Source of the DNA: Cristatella mucedo | Taxonomy: Eukaryota > Bryozoa > Phylactolaemata > Cristatellidae | Assembly (NCBI GenBank): GCA_009760855.2 | Contig: WPIO01000122.1 | Span: 524,001-588,000 of the forward strand | DNA: 64,000 nucleotides | Direction: 5' to 3' | Part shown: positions 22,566-34,905 of the stretch, one piece after another | How the letters are laid out: every line of letters begins with the position of its first letter | Position numbering within the stretch: position 1 is the stretch's first letter | The notes under the pieces: model-generated | The model's database searches: none | Seen by the model: the letters and a program-made list of their open reading frames with translations, nothing else | What the model was told of the DNA's origin: nothing | Translations under genes and position numbers: made by a program

Positions 22566-23757
22566 CGTTCATCGTAAAATATACCCTAAGGAGCCAACAG
22601 TCAGCGTCTTTGCTGTGAATGCGATTCTTCAAAGTGATTTTCTTAATCTTGCCTTCAACAATATAACTAGCATCGTACTCGGTGAAATGTTCTCCAAAAA
22701 ATTGATGCACTCTGGCTAGTGATTTATAGCGTCCGACTGAGAAATTGTCTGTGAAATATTCAGACCGATTGTTACATTGACATCTTCTTCGTCTTCAATT
22801 CCAACTATGCTATTCTTAAGCTCTTGCAGTACCTTATTGTAAATCTTCCGTGGTCGTAATGCAAAAGCAATGCATCTCATTTTTCTTGTGTAAGTATGCG
22901 TCAAAATCTTTTAAGTTAAACCCCAGGCTTGTGTTCATTGCAGAATGAATGGGAAATGAGCTGGCTTTTTGCCAAACGACTATGCAACAGTTCTATTAAG
23001 CTATGGGCAGTGTTCTCATAGCTAAAATTGCACTCAATCTATACATTGACGACACGGTATTGTTTAAGAAGTAAGATGTTTACATATTTATGTTGAACTT
23101 AGCCGCCAGTCGGATTGTCGCTCGCTGCAGCTAATGTGCAAGTGGTCGTTATCTTGTAAATAATCGAAATTCGTCCTCAATGAAGTTATAATTCGATTCG
23201 ATTCCATCAATAAAGGCAGGCAAAATTTTATTGATTCATTGTTTGGCACCTTCTTCGTCCGCCTCAGCTCGATCGCCATGAATGGCCTCGATTTTGATCT
23301 TACGTTTAACTACGAATCGATCGTTCCAAGCATCCCTTGGTTTGTCGCATGCAAGCGTCTTCACTAATTGACGAGCTTTTCCCATCAATAATGTTCTGTT
23401 ATTGGAGCATTATGAATTCCATTGATTGAAAATCGGCGAATAAAGCTTTTAAGACCTCCTCATGATTACAATGGTACCACTTTTGAGATTTGAATTCTAG
23501 TTTGCAAGTGCTTTCTTTTGAGATGTGGCTACATTCCCTTTGATGCTTGGAAATCATCAATAGATTACGATTGGACTGAACAGCAATATTGTTCGCCTAG
23601 TTTGTCTTTAGCTCAGTAAAAATATAGTTTTTTTTCAAATATACAGCCTCCAGCTTGCCCCTTTCATTTTGTGCAATGATTAAGAAATATAAGTTGGATA
23701 TTTTTAATAATTAGCTTGCTAATAAACAGTTCTTTTATCGAAAACATTAATACCAAT
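22566..23757. other. Unrecognised stretch with short minus-strand frames
   Basis: Minus-strand frames at 22716-22904 and 22501-22710 look mildly protein-like (RKIYNKVLQELKNSIVG, then HQFFGEHFTEYDASYIVEG), and I considered a DNA-transposon remnant. No catalytic motif or terminal repeat supports it. The remainder is AT-rich and unremarkable. Confidence 0.3.
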
Positions 23758-24372
23758 AAAATAATAATAATGCAATTAATAAAGCGCCCTTAGACAACTT
23801 AATCTCTTTCTAGGTGCTTTACATTTGCTGCGAAGGGACATGCAATTGAATGGTAAGTAAAATCATACTTGAAAAACAAAAACAATGAATAATATGGTTA
23901 GGGGTGACATGCACAGGGTCAGCATGCAAATGTGGTTAGTGACAGCATGCACAGTGTCAGCACGCATCAGCACAGGAAGGACGAATCACAGGGACCCACT
24001 GAATGCTGTCCTAAATAGGTGTGTTTTTAAGTTCCTTTTAAATGTGGTCAGGTCAGGGAATGTTTAGACACAGGTCGGGAGGGAGTTCCGGGCTTTAGGA
24101 GCATACGAACAAAATGCATGGTCTCCAAAGGATTTAAGGTTTGTACGAGGTGTTTGTAGACTGTTGGATTCCCAAAAGCGGGTGGTACGATGCTTGGCCT
24201 GATGCGGTAGTATATCTGAGAGATAGGCTGGAGCCATAGAATAAAGGGACCTAAAAGTGAGCGACAAAACCTTGAAGTTAATCCGTTGCTTGACTGGTTG
24301 GCAGTGCAAGTCGGTGAGAAGTGTAGCAACTTGGCAACTTCGACGCTCACGACAGACAAGCCACATTATTTT
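23758..24372 (-). mobile_element. LINE-A, 5'-truncated copy
   Basis: Minus-strand C-terminal coding region (PAYLSDILPHQAKHRTTRFW, NSLPTCV) with the complete 3' UTR, stem-loop and an AAT tail at 23758. Frameshifts split the coding part into two frames (24064-24366 and 24048-24359). Confidence 0.85.
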
Positions 24373-25254
24373 AATGCTTGAATATAAGTAAATAAATATG
24401 ACAAAACTACCGATCCGTCCGTGTTCCTGCCCAGAACTGATTTCCGCGTTTTACTCTATCGATCGAAGGATTAGAAAGATGAGAAGAACTGATTAATATG
24501 CTAGATTGTCAACAACGTTGAAAATGGAAAACTGAAAAGCATACTTAACGTCTATTATTGAACAACCTTTTTTAGCAATTCGTCGCATTCCAACTACCCT
24601 TTCTCTGGGCCGTAGGGGTCCTCTTCAATCACTCCAAGTGACCACTTCTGCTGTGGCACCTCTCCTTGTAGATGCACTAACCTCCCATGCGTCTTGAGCA
24701 GCAGCAGTAGGTGACGTCATTACTGCAAAAACATTACCAAGACACAAACACGAGTAAGCGATAATGAAACGATTGTTACATTAACTACGAAAGCATAATT
24801 TTTAATTTCGGTTTACGCAGACTAGTGCTTTAATCGGATGAAATCAATTCATTTCGCCATCATTTGCTGATAAATCTGGAACAATGGTGAAGGGAACAGA
24901 AAATGGCTGCTTATACGTGAGCTTTGCTTAAAACCGAGTTGCTTACAATTGATGCTCTCCATGTGTGAAAATTGAAAAGAAACCGGAAGAGAGCTCGGGA
25001 CATTGCTATCGGTTACTTATATCCGACATTTGCTTATAAGTAAGCTACTTATAACCGAGGTTGACTCTAACCGCCCGTTTGATAATCCTAGCATCGTCTC
25101 AAACCGCACAGACTGTTTTCGATCGGGAGTTTAGTGACCTTGATTGCTGGATTCAATGTGCAGCAACCTCCTTCAGCTATCACAAACGAGTCAGGCGAAT
25201 TTCAGACAGGCAGTCGTTTCCGTAACTTCTGTAAAAAAGAGGAATTTAGAATAA
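24373..25254. other. No gene recognised
   Basis: Mixed AT-rich sequence without shared repeats, splice-bounded frames or RNA-like structure that I can support. Confidence 0.45.
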
Positions 25255-25333
25255 TATCTTTGCAAAGGATCTAGAAAGAGAATGAGTTTTCTGAGGGCTC
25301 TTTTTCATGTGCATTATTATTATTATTATTATA
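25255..25333 (+). mobile_element. LINE-A 3' end, tail only
   Basis: TTTGCAAAGGATCTAGAAAG through an (ATT)n tail is a diverged LINE-A terminus. Nothing of the ORF remains. Confidence 0.7.
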
Positions 25334-28119
25334 GATTTGAACAATGGAGAACTACGGTAAATTATTATTAGGCCTAACCGACGAGCGTTGAGTAACTAAG
25401 CCCAGCTTGAATGCCAAAAATGGTGGCCAAGATAATTCTTTCAAACTTAGTAATGACCAACGTTGACAGGCAGGCCAACGTCGACCAGCTGCAAAGTGAA
25501 GCTCAGGTTGATGGTACAGGCACAAATGCCACGGTTCTTTTTTGAACCACCCTGCTTCGATAGAGGTCTGCTCATGATGATCCCACCATGACTGCTGCTG
25601 CCTCGTGATCGTTGCTAGATGAAAACAGCGTGTTTTGTGCACAGCGACTCTTGTGGGCACGACAATTTAGCCAGACTGGTGCTAAGCTACAATACCGAAC
25701 AATTTAGAAGCAACGAGAAAACTGAGTACGACTTGGAAACTGTAAAGTCTTACAGAAAAAAATGTTCTGCCAAATAGAGATTGCAGCAACTGAGATAAAT
25801 CTGGGTATATCCTTCAAAATGAACATTCGCAAGAGGAAAACAACGTTGGACGATTTAACTGCCTCATTTGCTTTAGCGGGAAAATATGACAGGTCACTGC
25901 AGTATTAGAACATACAACCTGGATCAGATAAAGCTCTGACTTAACATAAGTGGCGAAAGCCCAGGGGCTTTAAGCATCACTAAGATGATTTTCCCCCAAT
26001 TTGTGCGAATTTATCCATCAAGTATGTATTTGCATTTTAAGGATATCACAACTCGGACTGTGGGCTTGTCAATTCTAGAATTGGCTTCATTGAATTAAAC
26101 AACTTACGAGTTAAACAACTTACCGCTCACCAGCCCTTAGATTCATCACCCATCGCGTCGACAAAGTATTTTTGTCTTCCGATTTTTTGTTTGAACGTTA
26201 TATTTTTTCAGCCAACGTTGATTAGTTTCCAGTAAGGTTTTCAGTCGAAACTTCAGCTCTTCTTATACTTAATCATTTTGCTATGCCTCTGTTAGGACTT
26301 TAAAGCTCAGTTAGTCCACGACTCCTAGTTTTTTATTCTGTATTTTACTTCTGATAGATACGGTGACATTAAATGGCTACTAATAGAAAAATCTGCTCAA
26401 AATCAACCAGTTCATAATACAGGCAACAGCCTGAATCCGAATTGTATTGTTGTACTCGTGATAACTAATATTCATTTTGCGAACCAATCAAAACGGCTCA
26501 TTTCTAAAAGGCCTAAAGGACTTTGACGTTTTTAATTGTGAGGTAAAAGTCAGGCAATAGTTACTAATGACAATTCTTTCCTTATCACAAAAGTTCTCTA
26601 CTTTTGATCGAGCATTTCATAATGAGTATGATTTCTATTCCAAGTGTTATAGTAAAATTTAATGATATAAACCTTTGAAAACCAAACGTCCAAGTCCCTA
26701 CCAGTAGGACGTGCACTTGTCTATAGGGAGATCTGTTAGCGGTATTCTAAAGATTCAAATTTAGGAATAGTTTCCAGTAGCTTCAAGCCAGATAGGAGGA
26801 TTTCGCACCTACACAACTTAAGCCAAAAGTCATACCTAGCTTTATTTTTTAGTAAGCGTTCACAGAACTACGTGAACTTGTTAGCTGTCTGGCTGATTTT
26901 CGCTTCTTGGCATGTGCAAGCGTATAAAAGGCAATACTCTTACACATATCGGATGAATGCCCACGAAGCATGGTGGGTGTAATTCGCTTCAGCGGTCTTT
27001 ACAGTAAATATGGAAGCTGGAAAGGGCTACTTCCCATGGTCACCAGTGACAATGCATGCCCATACCTATGGCAAAGTCGCTTGTACTGGGCCGTATTATA
27101 TATTACTATGCTGTTATATCTAAACCTCACGTTAGCTAGTTCCCCATTTAAAATAAAGTTCTTGATCCTCTGACAGTGGCAAGGCCACGCTCGGGCCTCT
27201 GTCTTTGGAGTTACTTGTGTAGTTGCATCCACTGCTGAAGTTCACTTACAGGTGTTGCTCACCCTCTGCTTTAGACGAGTTGCCTAATTGCTCGTGAGGG
27301 GTTTCCCTTTCTTGCTATCTACCAGTTTCATTGGTCGCGTAGGTTGAGCTCTTGGGCACCATTCGTTCATTCATTCACCATTCGTTCATTCACCACTCTT
27401 GAGCACCATTTATTCTTGTCACATCGTGTGTAGTAGTGCAAAAGTCTTGCGTATTCATATGAATTAAAGCTCAACATGCGAGCCCCTTCTAGAAGCGCCA
27501 CGATCATGCAACAAGGGGCAAATGCTGTATTTAACAGCACCCACCCTCCTTGATGGATTCCGTAGCTGTGCATTCAGCTGCACTGCAAGCTTACCAACAG
27601 TCGATTGATAATACCCGCTAAAAGGTGTATGATTGAAAGCGCCAGTAAACTTGTAAGACGTCTTAAATAAAGGCAAACCACGTTTGAATGAATAGTGTCG
27701 TTTAGAACAAGCTGCTTTAATTCTTCTTATCTAATAGGCCTATGGCAATAGTCTCTTTCAATTCTAGGCTTTATTTTTCTTTTCGTGTGCTGACGCAATT
27801 TTTGCTTTGGCCGGAGAGAAATTATAGTACTGCGTCTCCGATAGTCGAGAAACCTCACCCTTTTATGGCCTTACATTAGAAGCTATGACGGGGGCACATA
27901 TTGCTGAAGTATTTTCACGCCAAGTATAAATCTTAAATACGTAACAGATAGTCAAAGACAACTTGTGAAAGGGCTCCACAAGCGAAGGTAAATCCTTCTT
28001 ACGATGATATATTTATACACCACAGTCTGTTTCCATACAAAACTGAGGTCTAGCGTAGAAATATATTTTAAGCAGCTCTTTTGCGGTGTTATGTAATTTA
28101 TATCCGTCTGTAAATTCAC
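25334..28119. other. Long stretch without a recognised gene
   Basis: Several short frames occur, for example minus 25352-25660 and minus 27367-27676, but none has a domain or consistent splice sites. A 44-codon + frame starting near 25412 looks mildly protein-like, without other support. Confidence 0.4.
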
Positions 28120-28735
28120 GAAGCCAAAAAGACTATGTGGGTTTTACACAGGAAAGTTTTGCTTAGCGTACTCACAGGCTAAGGGGCTTTTGGTACTCAG
28201 AAGTGAGTAGCATGGAAGTAGCATCTCAGAACCGCTGGAAACGATGTGCCGTAGTCGACAGAAGGAGAGTAGATGTCGTTGCCTAAGAATCTTGGAAGCC
28301 AGTTCAGTAGTCTAGGAGCTGCAGAGCTCATGCTTCTGTCGACAAAGGCCTTTAAGCAGAGGAATGAAACAGCCAATTGATTTTTAAATACAGGACCTGA
28401 GGGATCGAGGAGGCTGAAACTGTTGCAGCAGTTCAGCTCAATATTCAGGAGCCAAGCCATAGCAGGCTTTGTGGGTCAGCGTATGAACTTTGCTTCAAAT
28501 CCGTTGATCAACCGCAGCTACCTTAGCTGTTTTTGCAAAGGAGACACGTGGTCTAATATCTGGGATTGCCAAACTAGCCCTGCTACCATATTCAAAGCCA
28601 TCTCAGTGGCCTAGTTTTTTTTTGGTAGCCCGGGCAAAAGGGAATTACAATAATCAAACTAACACAGAGCTAAGGAGGTGTAAGTAGGCATGCAAGTTTG
28701 GGTGGTAGATCACCACCAGAAATTCCTCAGCTGTT
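28120..28735 (-). mobile_element. LINE-B, 3' portion
   Basis: The minus strand encodes LINE-B C-terminal motifs (LAVSFLCLKAFVDRSM, then APRLLNWLPRFLGNDIYSPS) and its 3' UTR near 28120-28190. It is 5'-truncated with several stops. The + frame at 28423-28614 is a shadow. Confidence 0.75.
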
Positions 28736-29639
28736 ACTCACTGCCACATGACGGTTATGTGCATTAAATTAAACGTCCTTTCGGTAGAGCTGCATTCCCA
28801 AAGTCATTATGTTAGCAGATATTTTTTTCGAAAGGTCCAATTCAAGAATAACCAGTAGCTTGCACTGTACGATGCATGTGTTAGGCCTCTTCTCCTGGAG
28901 CGTTTTAAATAGGCACCTGGCTCTCTGTGAATCACAATTGATTTCTTTCCATGTTTGAATAACGTTTTTTCATGGAATGCAAGAACGCAGTAAATAAAAT
29001 TGCCGTTATCAAACCGATAAATTAAGAGGTAATGCCGGAGTATTGAGCACTAGATGGCAGCAACTTGCACAATAAAGTATAGACGCTTCAATTAGAAAAT
29101 GTATGAGTTTCTGCAGCGTCATGTTCCTTCCCCAAAGACTCGAGCAACTGTTTTGAAATGACCTTTTACAGTACAAAACCAAATTTATCTAAAATTAAAT
29201 TTATCTAAAATTTAACAATCTCAAAGAAACTCCACATATTGCTAGTTCAAAAACATCAATGCAATAATGTACATGATACAGTAATCTCTATGCATATCTA
29301 TATAGGCATGTACAATAACCTTTATATATGTTTGCAATACAATAATTTCAATTTTGTGTGTATTTGATGCTGCCATGACAATATATTGTTTGAAAGCCGA
29401 AATTAATCGAAATGCTTGATATAATTAGGCAAGCTCTCATACCATGATTTTTTCATCGTGCAGGCCAAGGGGTGCAGTAGCAGATATCAGCTGCTATGAA
29501 TATTCCTGTCTCACCAATTGTAGAAAACTTCGCATGTTTTTTATAAAAATGTATGCACTTTTAGGTGCTTACTTTAAACTCCCACTAATCTGTATACAGG
29601 TATAATTCATAAGTGCAACACCAAAGAAAACTTAATCTT
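28736..29639. other. No gene recognised
   Basis: AT-rich DNA between two LINE copies. No frames of note. Confidence 0.5.
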
Positions 29640-30448
29640 TAATATGGTGCTTCACATTTATTTTCAGCTTCATAACATTGCTAAAATTAGGGCTTGTTTA
29701 GATAAGGATACCACGTCCAAGTTGGTCCATGCATTCGTGACATCTCGTCTCGACTTCTGCAACTCACTGCTTACTGGCCTACCAGCATGTGCGATCAGGC
29801 GATTGTAGCTGGTGCAAAACTCTGCAACTAGGCTTGGCTGTCGTGAGAGTCGCAGTTGCCACATTACTCCACTTCTCGCCGACCTGCACTGGTTACCAGT
29901 CAAGCAACGGATTGACTTCAAGGTTTTGTCGCTCACTTTTAGGTCTCTTCATTCTATGGCTCCAGCCTATCTTTCAGATATTCTACCCCATCAGGCAAAG
30001 CATCGTACCACTCGCTTTTCGGAATCCAACAGTCTAGAAATACCTCGTACAAACCTTAAATCCTTTGGAGACCGTGCATTTAGCTCGTATGCTCCCACAG
30101 CCTGGAACTCCCTCCCGACCTGCATCAGAACATCCCCTGACCTGACCACATTTAAAAGAAACTTAAAAACATACCTATTTAGGACAGCATTTAGTGGGTC
30201 CCTGTGATTCGTCCTCGATGTGCTTATGCGTGCTGACACTGTTCATGCTGCCACTAACCACATTTGCATGCTGACCCAGTGCATGTAACCCCTAACCATG
30301 TTATTCATTTTGTTTGTTTTTCAAGCATGATTTTACTTACTATTCTATTGCGTATCACTTTGCAGCAAATGTAAAGCGCCTAGAAAGAGATTAAGTTATC
30401 TGAGGGCGCTTTATCAAGTGCAATATTATTATTATTATTATTATTATA
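29640..30448 (+). mobile_element. LINE-A, C-terminal part and complete 3' end
   Basis: The frame at 29812-30207 reads HITPLLADLHWLPVKQRIDF, APAYLSDILPHQAKHRTTRF and NSLPTCIRTSPDLTTFKRNL. It is preceded in the same frame, after a stop, by TSKLVHAFVTSRLDFCNSLL. The 3' UTR contains the perfect stem AAAGCGCC/GGCGCTTT around an AGAGA/TCTCT inner stem, then (ATT)n. This is the cleanest LINE-A 3' end in the window. RT and endonuclease are missing through 5' truncation. Confidence 0.9.
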
Positions 30449-30520
30449 TGCATCTGGGCTCGAACCTACGACTTTAGCCAAGACCTTAGTTGGGCGAGCA
30501 CCTTAACCACTTTATCAAAC
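30447..30520 (-). mobile_element. SINE-2 head abutting a LINE-A tail
   Basis: Read on the minus strand, GTGGTTAAGGTGCTCGCCC and a B-box GGTTCGAGCCC belong to the SINE-2 head. The SINE stops at the GCATAT junction where its LINE-derived body would begin, and meets the (ATT)n tail of the + strand LINE-A. Confidence 0.65.
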
Positions 30521-31789
30521 TAGCTTAAGTTTTAGGCTAGTACTGTAACTTCAGATTTTTATTTTTCGCTGGCTTATTGGGATGTGTCAAAATGATCATG
30601 GAAAGCTGTAACTTGATATGATTTTCTCTAACACCGAGAAATATCGCTGGAGAGGGTTAATCATCAATTTACTATTGCTAATGTTAATGTTGTTTCAGAC
30701 TCTCAAACACAGTAGCGTTTCATTGCACGTGCCTGCTCGTATGTAAATCTGGTCCACATTCCAGGGCCAAATCATCAGTCCTCTCCCATCGCAGTCCAAC
30801 ACAGTTCTCCTAAGTGTTGCTGCATCAAGTTTAAATTTCTTTACTGCTAAGATTGTGCTAGCAGTCGGGCACAGCAGAAGATGGCTCCGACATATGCCGT
30901 TTATTAAAGAAAAATGGAACCGGGCCATGATAGCACCAACACTAGGGTAGGAGCATCTGAGAATGCCAAAAAGTGGGTCCACTGTTCTCGGCTGAAAAAG
31001 GGCGGTGGCATGGCGTCAGGCGGATCCAACATAATCTCTTCCCATCAATAACCAATGAAGCCCAGCTTTCACGGTATCAAGTCTGGTAGGTAGATAAGAC
31101 AATGTCCTTAGTTTTTCACCATCGATGTACTGATGCACATCCGGTTTAGTCGACCACACTGCTTTTCACGATGAATCCAGCTTCGTTGTTCAATGCATCT
31201 GCATTAAAATGTTCTCAGAGCTCTCTGTCCATGGGTCTACAATAGTATTGGTAGTTACAGGACCATCGAGATATAGCCACGAGTCAGTATGGCCATCGTG
31301 CTCTCAGCTGCTACTGTAGAGCCTTGGCTGATTATGTCAGTGAGTTCTGCCACAGCTGAAATATTATTATTCACACTAGCGTTACTGCTATAGCTGGTAG
31401 TAGGTCTTCCTCCTCCCAGCTCACCTTTTCCTTGTGTCACCTGGTCAGTTAATGTCATTAAACCTTGCCGACGAAGCTTGATTTGGCTGCCCTGTTAAGC
31501 AATGCATCGACCTCGTAGTTTTTATGCACTCAATTCTAGGCCCTGTTGTGGGACAGTGTCTCCAGAGGCGGCTGTTCTTGTGGAATTATACCAAAACACG
31601 AGCAGGCGAACATGAGAGGTGAACGAGACTCTCTTTATTACTTCAGCTGGTACATGAGACGAGCTGGGGGGGGGGCTGACTCACCACAGATAGGGGAGTG
31701 CATCAGTGGTGGACATCATGCTTACATCAAAGGCCGGGCAGTGCACCGAGTCAATTACAGAACCACCTGCTGCAGGTGGGCATACTTTG
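30521..31789. other. Stretch with a gag-like repeat; no clear gene
   Basis: Holds the segment 30920-31035 shared with 14175-14300. Minus-strand frames at 30695-30982 and 31255-31458 are open for 95 and 67 codons but lack recognisable domains; a Ser/Asn-rich stretch in the second could be gag-like. No terminal repeats were found. Confidence 0.35.
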
Positions 31790-32070
31790 TTATAATATCA
31801 TCTGCTTTTCAGAACCTAAAGGTTCACCTATACCTCACACAAGCCCCAAATCCTTTGGAGACTGTGCCTGTAGCTCTTATGCTCCACACCTCAGTCACGA
31901 AATCCGCTGACTTGGCCGCATTGAAAAAGAAATTAAAACGCACCTATTTGTTACAGCATTTAGTGAGTTCTCGTGATTTCTCCTTTATGTGCTTATTGGT
32001 AGTGACACTGTGCATGCTGCAACTAACCACACTTGCCTTCTGACACTGTGCATGTAACCCCTAACGATGT
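31790..32070 (+). mobile_element. LINE-A fragment facing an inverted copy
   Basis: A + strand piece of the LINE-A C-terminus (PKSFGDCACSSYAP) and 3' UTR that stops at GTAACCCCTAACGATGTT. There it meets the tail of the minus-strand copy beginning at about 32075, so the two elements are joined tail to tail. Confidence 0.75.
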
Positions 32071-32074
32071 TAAC

Positions 32075-34905
32075 AACAATAATAATAATAATGCACTTGA
32101 TAAAACACCCTCAGAGTACTTAATCTCTTTCTATGTGCTTTATATTTGCTGCGAAGGGACATGCAATTGAATGATATGTAAAATCATGCTTGAAAAGCAG
32201 ACAAAATGAATAACATGATTAGGAACGACGTGCACAGGGTCAGCATGCAGATGTGGCTAGTAGCAGCATGCACAGTGTCAGAACGCATAAGCACATCAAG
32301 GACGAACCTCAGGGACCCACTAAATGCTGCCCTAAATAGGTGTGTTTTTAAGTTCGTTTTGAATGTGGTCAGGCCAGGGGATGTTCTGACGCAGGTCGGG
32401 AGGGAGTTCCAGGCTTTTGGGAGCATACGAACTAAATGCACGGTCTCCAAAGGGTTTAAGGTTTGTAAGAGGTTTCTGTAGACTGTTGGATTCCGAAAAG
32501 CGGGTGGTACGATGTTTGGTCTGATGAGGTAGTATATCTGAGAGATAGGATCGAACCGTAGAATTAAGGAACCTAAAAGTGAGTGACAAAACCTTGAAGT
32601 CAATCCGTTGCTTGACTAGTAGCCAGTGCAGGTCGGCGAGAAGTGGTGTGATGTGGCAACTGCGATGCTTACGACAGACAAGCCTAGCTGCATAGTCTTG
32701 CACCAGCTGCAATCGCCTGATCGCACATGCTGGTAGGCCAGTAAGCAGTGAGTAGCAGAAGTCGAAACGGCATGTCACGAATGCTTGGACCAACTTGGAC
32801 GCGGTATCCTTATCTAAACAAGCCCGAACTTTAGCAATATCATGAAGCTGAAAATAGGCAGATTCGACTGTGGAGCTGGTGTGGTCGTCTAACGAGATTT
32901 TGCTTTGGAATATGACACCTTGGTTTCTAGCTGATTCAACTGGAGATATGATAGCAGAGCCAATTTTGAGAGTCAGCCTTTCCGACCTCTGAATCACACT
33001 AGCTTTGCCCTAATTAGGCAGTTAGTTTTATTATCGCTTAGTTTTAGAGAATTTGCTGCCATCCATGTGCATATGTCATCAATGCATGCAGCAAGTGAGT
33101 TGAGAGAATTTGAGGTGCTCGAAGGCTGTGAGGGATCTAAGCAAAGGTACAACTGAGTGACATCCGCATAGAAGTGAAAGCCTAGATTGTGCTTGGCAAT
33201 CGCATTAGCAAGAGTGAGAGTATAAACGGTGAAAACACCTGACCTAGCACGGAGCCCTGAGGTACGCCATATTTCAAAGGTACTCAGTTGATCTTTGTCC
33301 ATTCACGTCAATACTCTGGATCCTTCCAGAGAGAGAGAGAGAGGACCTGAACCACTGCAGAGCAGTGCCAGTGATGCCAGGCGAGATGAGAGGCGCTCTA
33401 GAAGAACTTTGTGATCGATGGTATCAAAAGCTGCCGAAAGATCGAGCAAAACAAGCAGATACACTCCAGCCACGTCTACATTCCTAAGTAGGTCGTTGTA
33501 TACCCTAAGCAATGCTGACTTCGTGGAGCGATTAGCTCTACAGCCAGACTGGAACTTACTAGCAAGGTGTGAGGTTTCGACATATGAGTTCAACTGGTCT
33601 GCCACGACCTGTTTCAGTGTCTTCGATAGGAATGGTAGAAGGGAGACTGGGTGGTAGTTGCTTAAGTTCTCTTGGTCTAGTGTCGCTTTCTTGAGAAGTG
33701 GCCCGACTACAGCTCTTTTGAAAGGTGCTGGGACATGACCTGAGGCTAATGACATATCAATGATGTCAGTTATGCATGGCAGCAGCAGTTCAATGCAACG
33801 TATGAGCAGGACAGTGGGCATAGGGTCCAGAAGACTTGTTGTCTTCTTTGACTGAGATACGAACTTTAGGACTACATCACTAGTGACCTGCTTAAATGCA
33901 GACATTGAGATGCAGCCAGGAACCGAGGAACAGCATTCTAGTGGGGAGGTTGTCATCGCAGAGATGGATTACCTGATCTTGTCTATATTATGCACACAGA
34001 ATCGAGAGCGGCTATCGGCTTGTGCTTCACAAGGATCGTCGGGTAAGGAGCTCAATTGGGAACGGTTGAGGAGATGGTTTATTGTTGACATAAGAATTTT
34101 TGGATTGTGCATTTGCGATTCAACAATGTTTCTATAGAAGCTAGACTTGGCCTTTGCTAGTATCGATTGGTACGACCTACAGTAGTCTTCATATGCCTGT
34201 CGATGGACAGTTAGTCCGTATCTTGTGTATGCTGTTTCAAGCTTTTGTTTAGCAGACCTGGCTAGTTTAACGTCTGTGGTAAACCATAGGCCGTCTGGGT
34301 GGGGCGCACAGTGGGCTTTGTCAGAGGTGCAAACTCGTCGAGCGTGTCAGCTAGTGTCGTGTTGTAGCTATCTGCCTATGATGACAGATCGGAAGAAAGA
34401 CTCAGCAGCAGATATGAAGCAGGTATTCTCGCACGGACAGCTTCGATGTTAAGGGACTGTGAGGATTCGCGATTCACAGGTTATTCTAGACGAGGATGTG
34501 TACACACATCGTAGATTGAATGACATCTGCATGTCATCAGATAAGCTGGATTTGGTGCTATTTGGTGATGAGAAAGTGCAGTTGTATGAGAAACTCTGGT
34601 CGAGTGTATGACCCTTGATGTGGGTAGGGCCATGCACATGAGCCACAAGAGACAATGAGTCAGTCAATGCACGAAATTTAGATCTGAAAGCGTCAGATAA
34701 GTTATCAAAGTGAACGTTCAAATCATCCACAACGAGGAAGGATCGATTTCTTGCACACAGAATCGTAATGAGATCAAAGAAATCTGAGATAAAGGAGGAT
34801 TTGGTACCTGGTCGGCGATAGACTACTGACACTAGCAGTAGCTTTTTTTCAGATGAGACCAAGACAATTGGTTCAAAAGACTGCTTCGAGGGTACTGCTG
34901 TTTCC
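32075..34905 (-). mobile_element. LINE-A, longest copy (endonuclease to 3' tail)
   Basis: On the minus strand, in order: an endonuclease part (34862-34449; LLLVSVVYRRPG, VVDDLNVHFDNL, GHTLDQ), a linker, RT palm (33956-33303; TLDQENLSNYHPVSLLPFLS, KFQSGCRANRST, LVLLDLSAAFDTIDHKVL), RT motif C region (33302-32994; LGFHFYADVTQLYL) and the C-terminus (32997-32184). These are the modules of a CR1/L2-like LINE ORF2. Dead features: the endonuclease SDH reads SDD and its GDxN reads DDLN; YADD reads YADV; frameshifts separate the modules. The 5' end is lost inside the endonuclease. The 3' stem-loop is diverged and the tail is AAT repeats. Confidence 0.9.

Noticed and set aside
25352-25660. 102-codon minus-strand frame
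   Set aside because: No domain, splice support or homologue in the window; Trp/His-rich composition typical of a chance frame.
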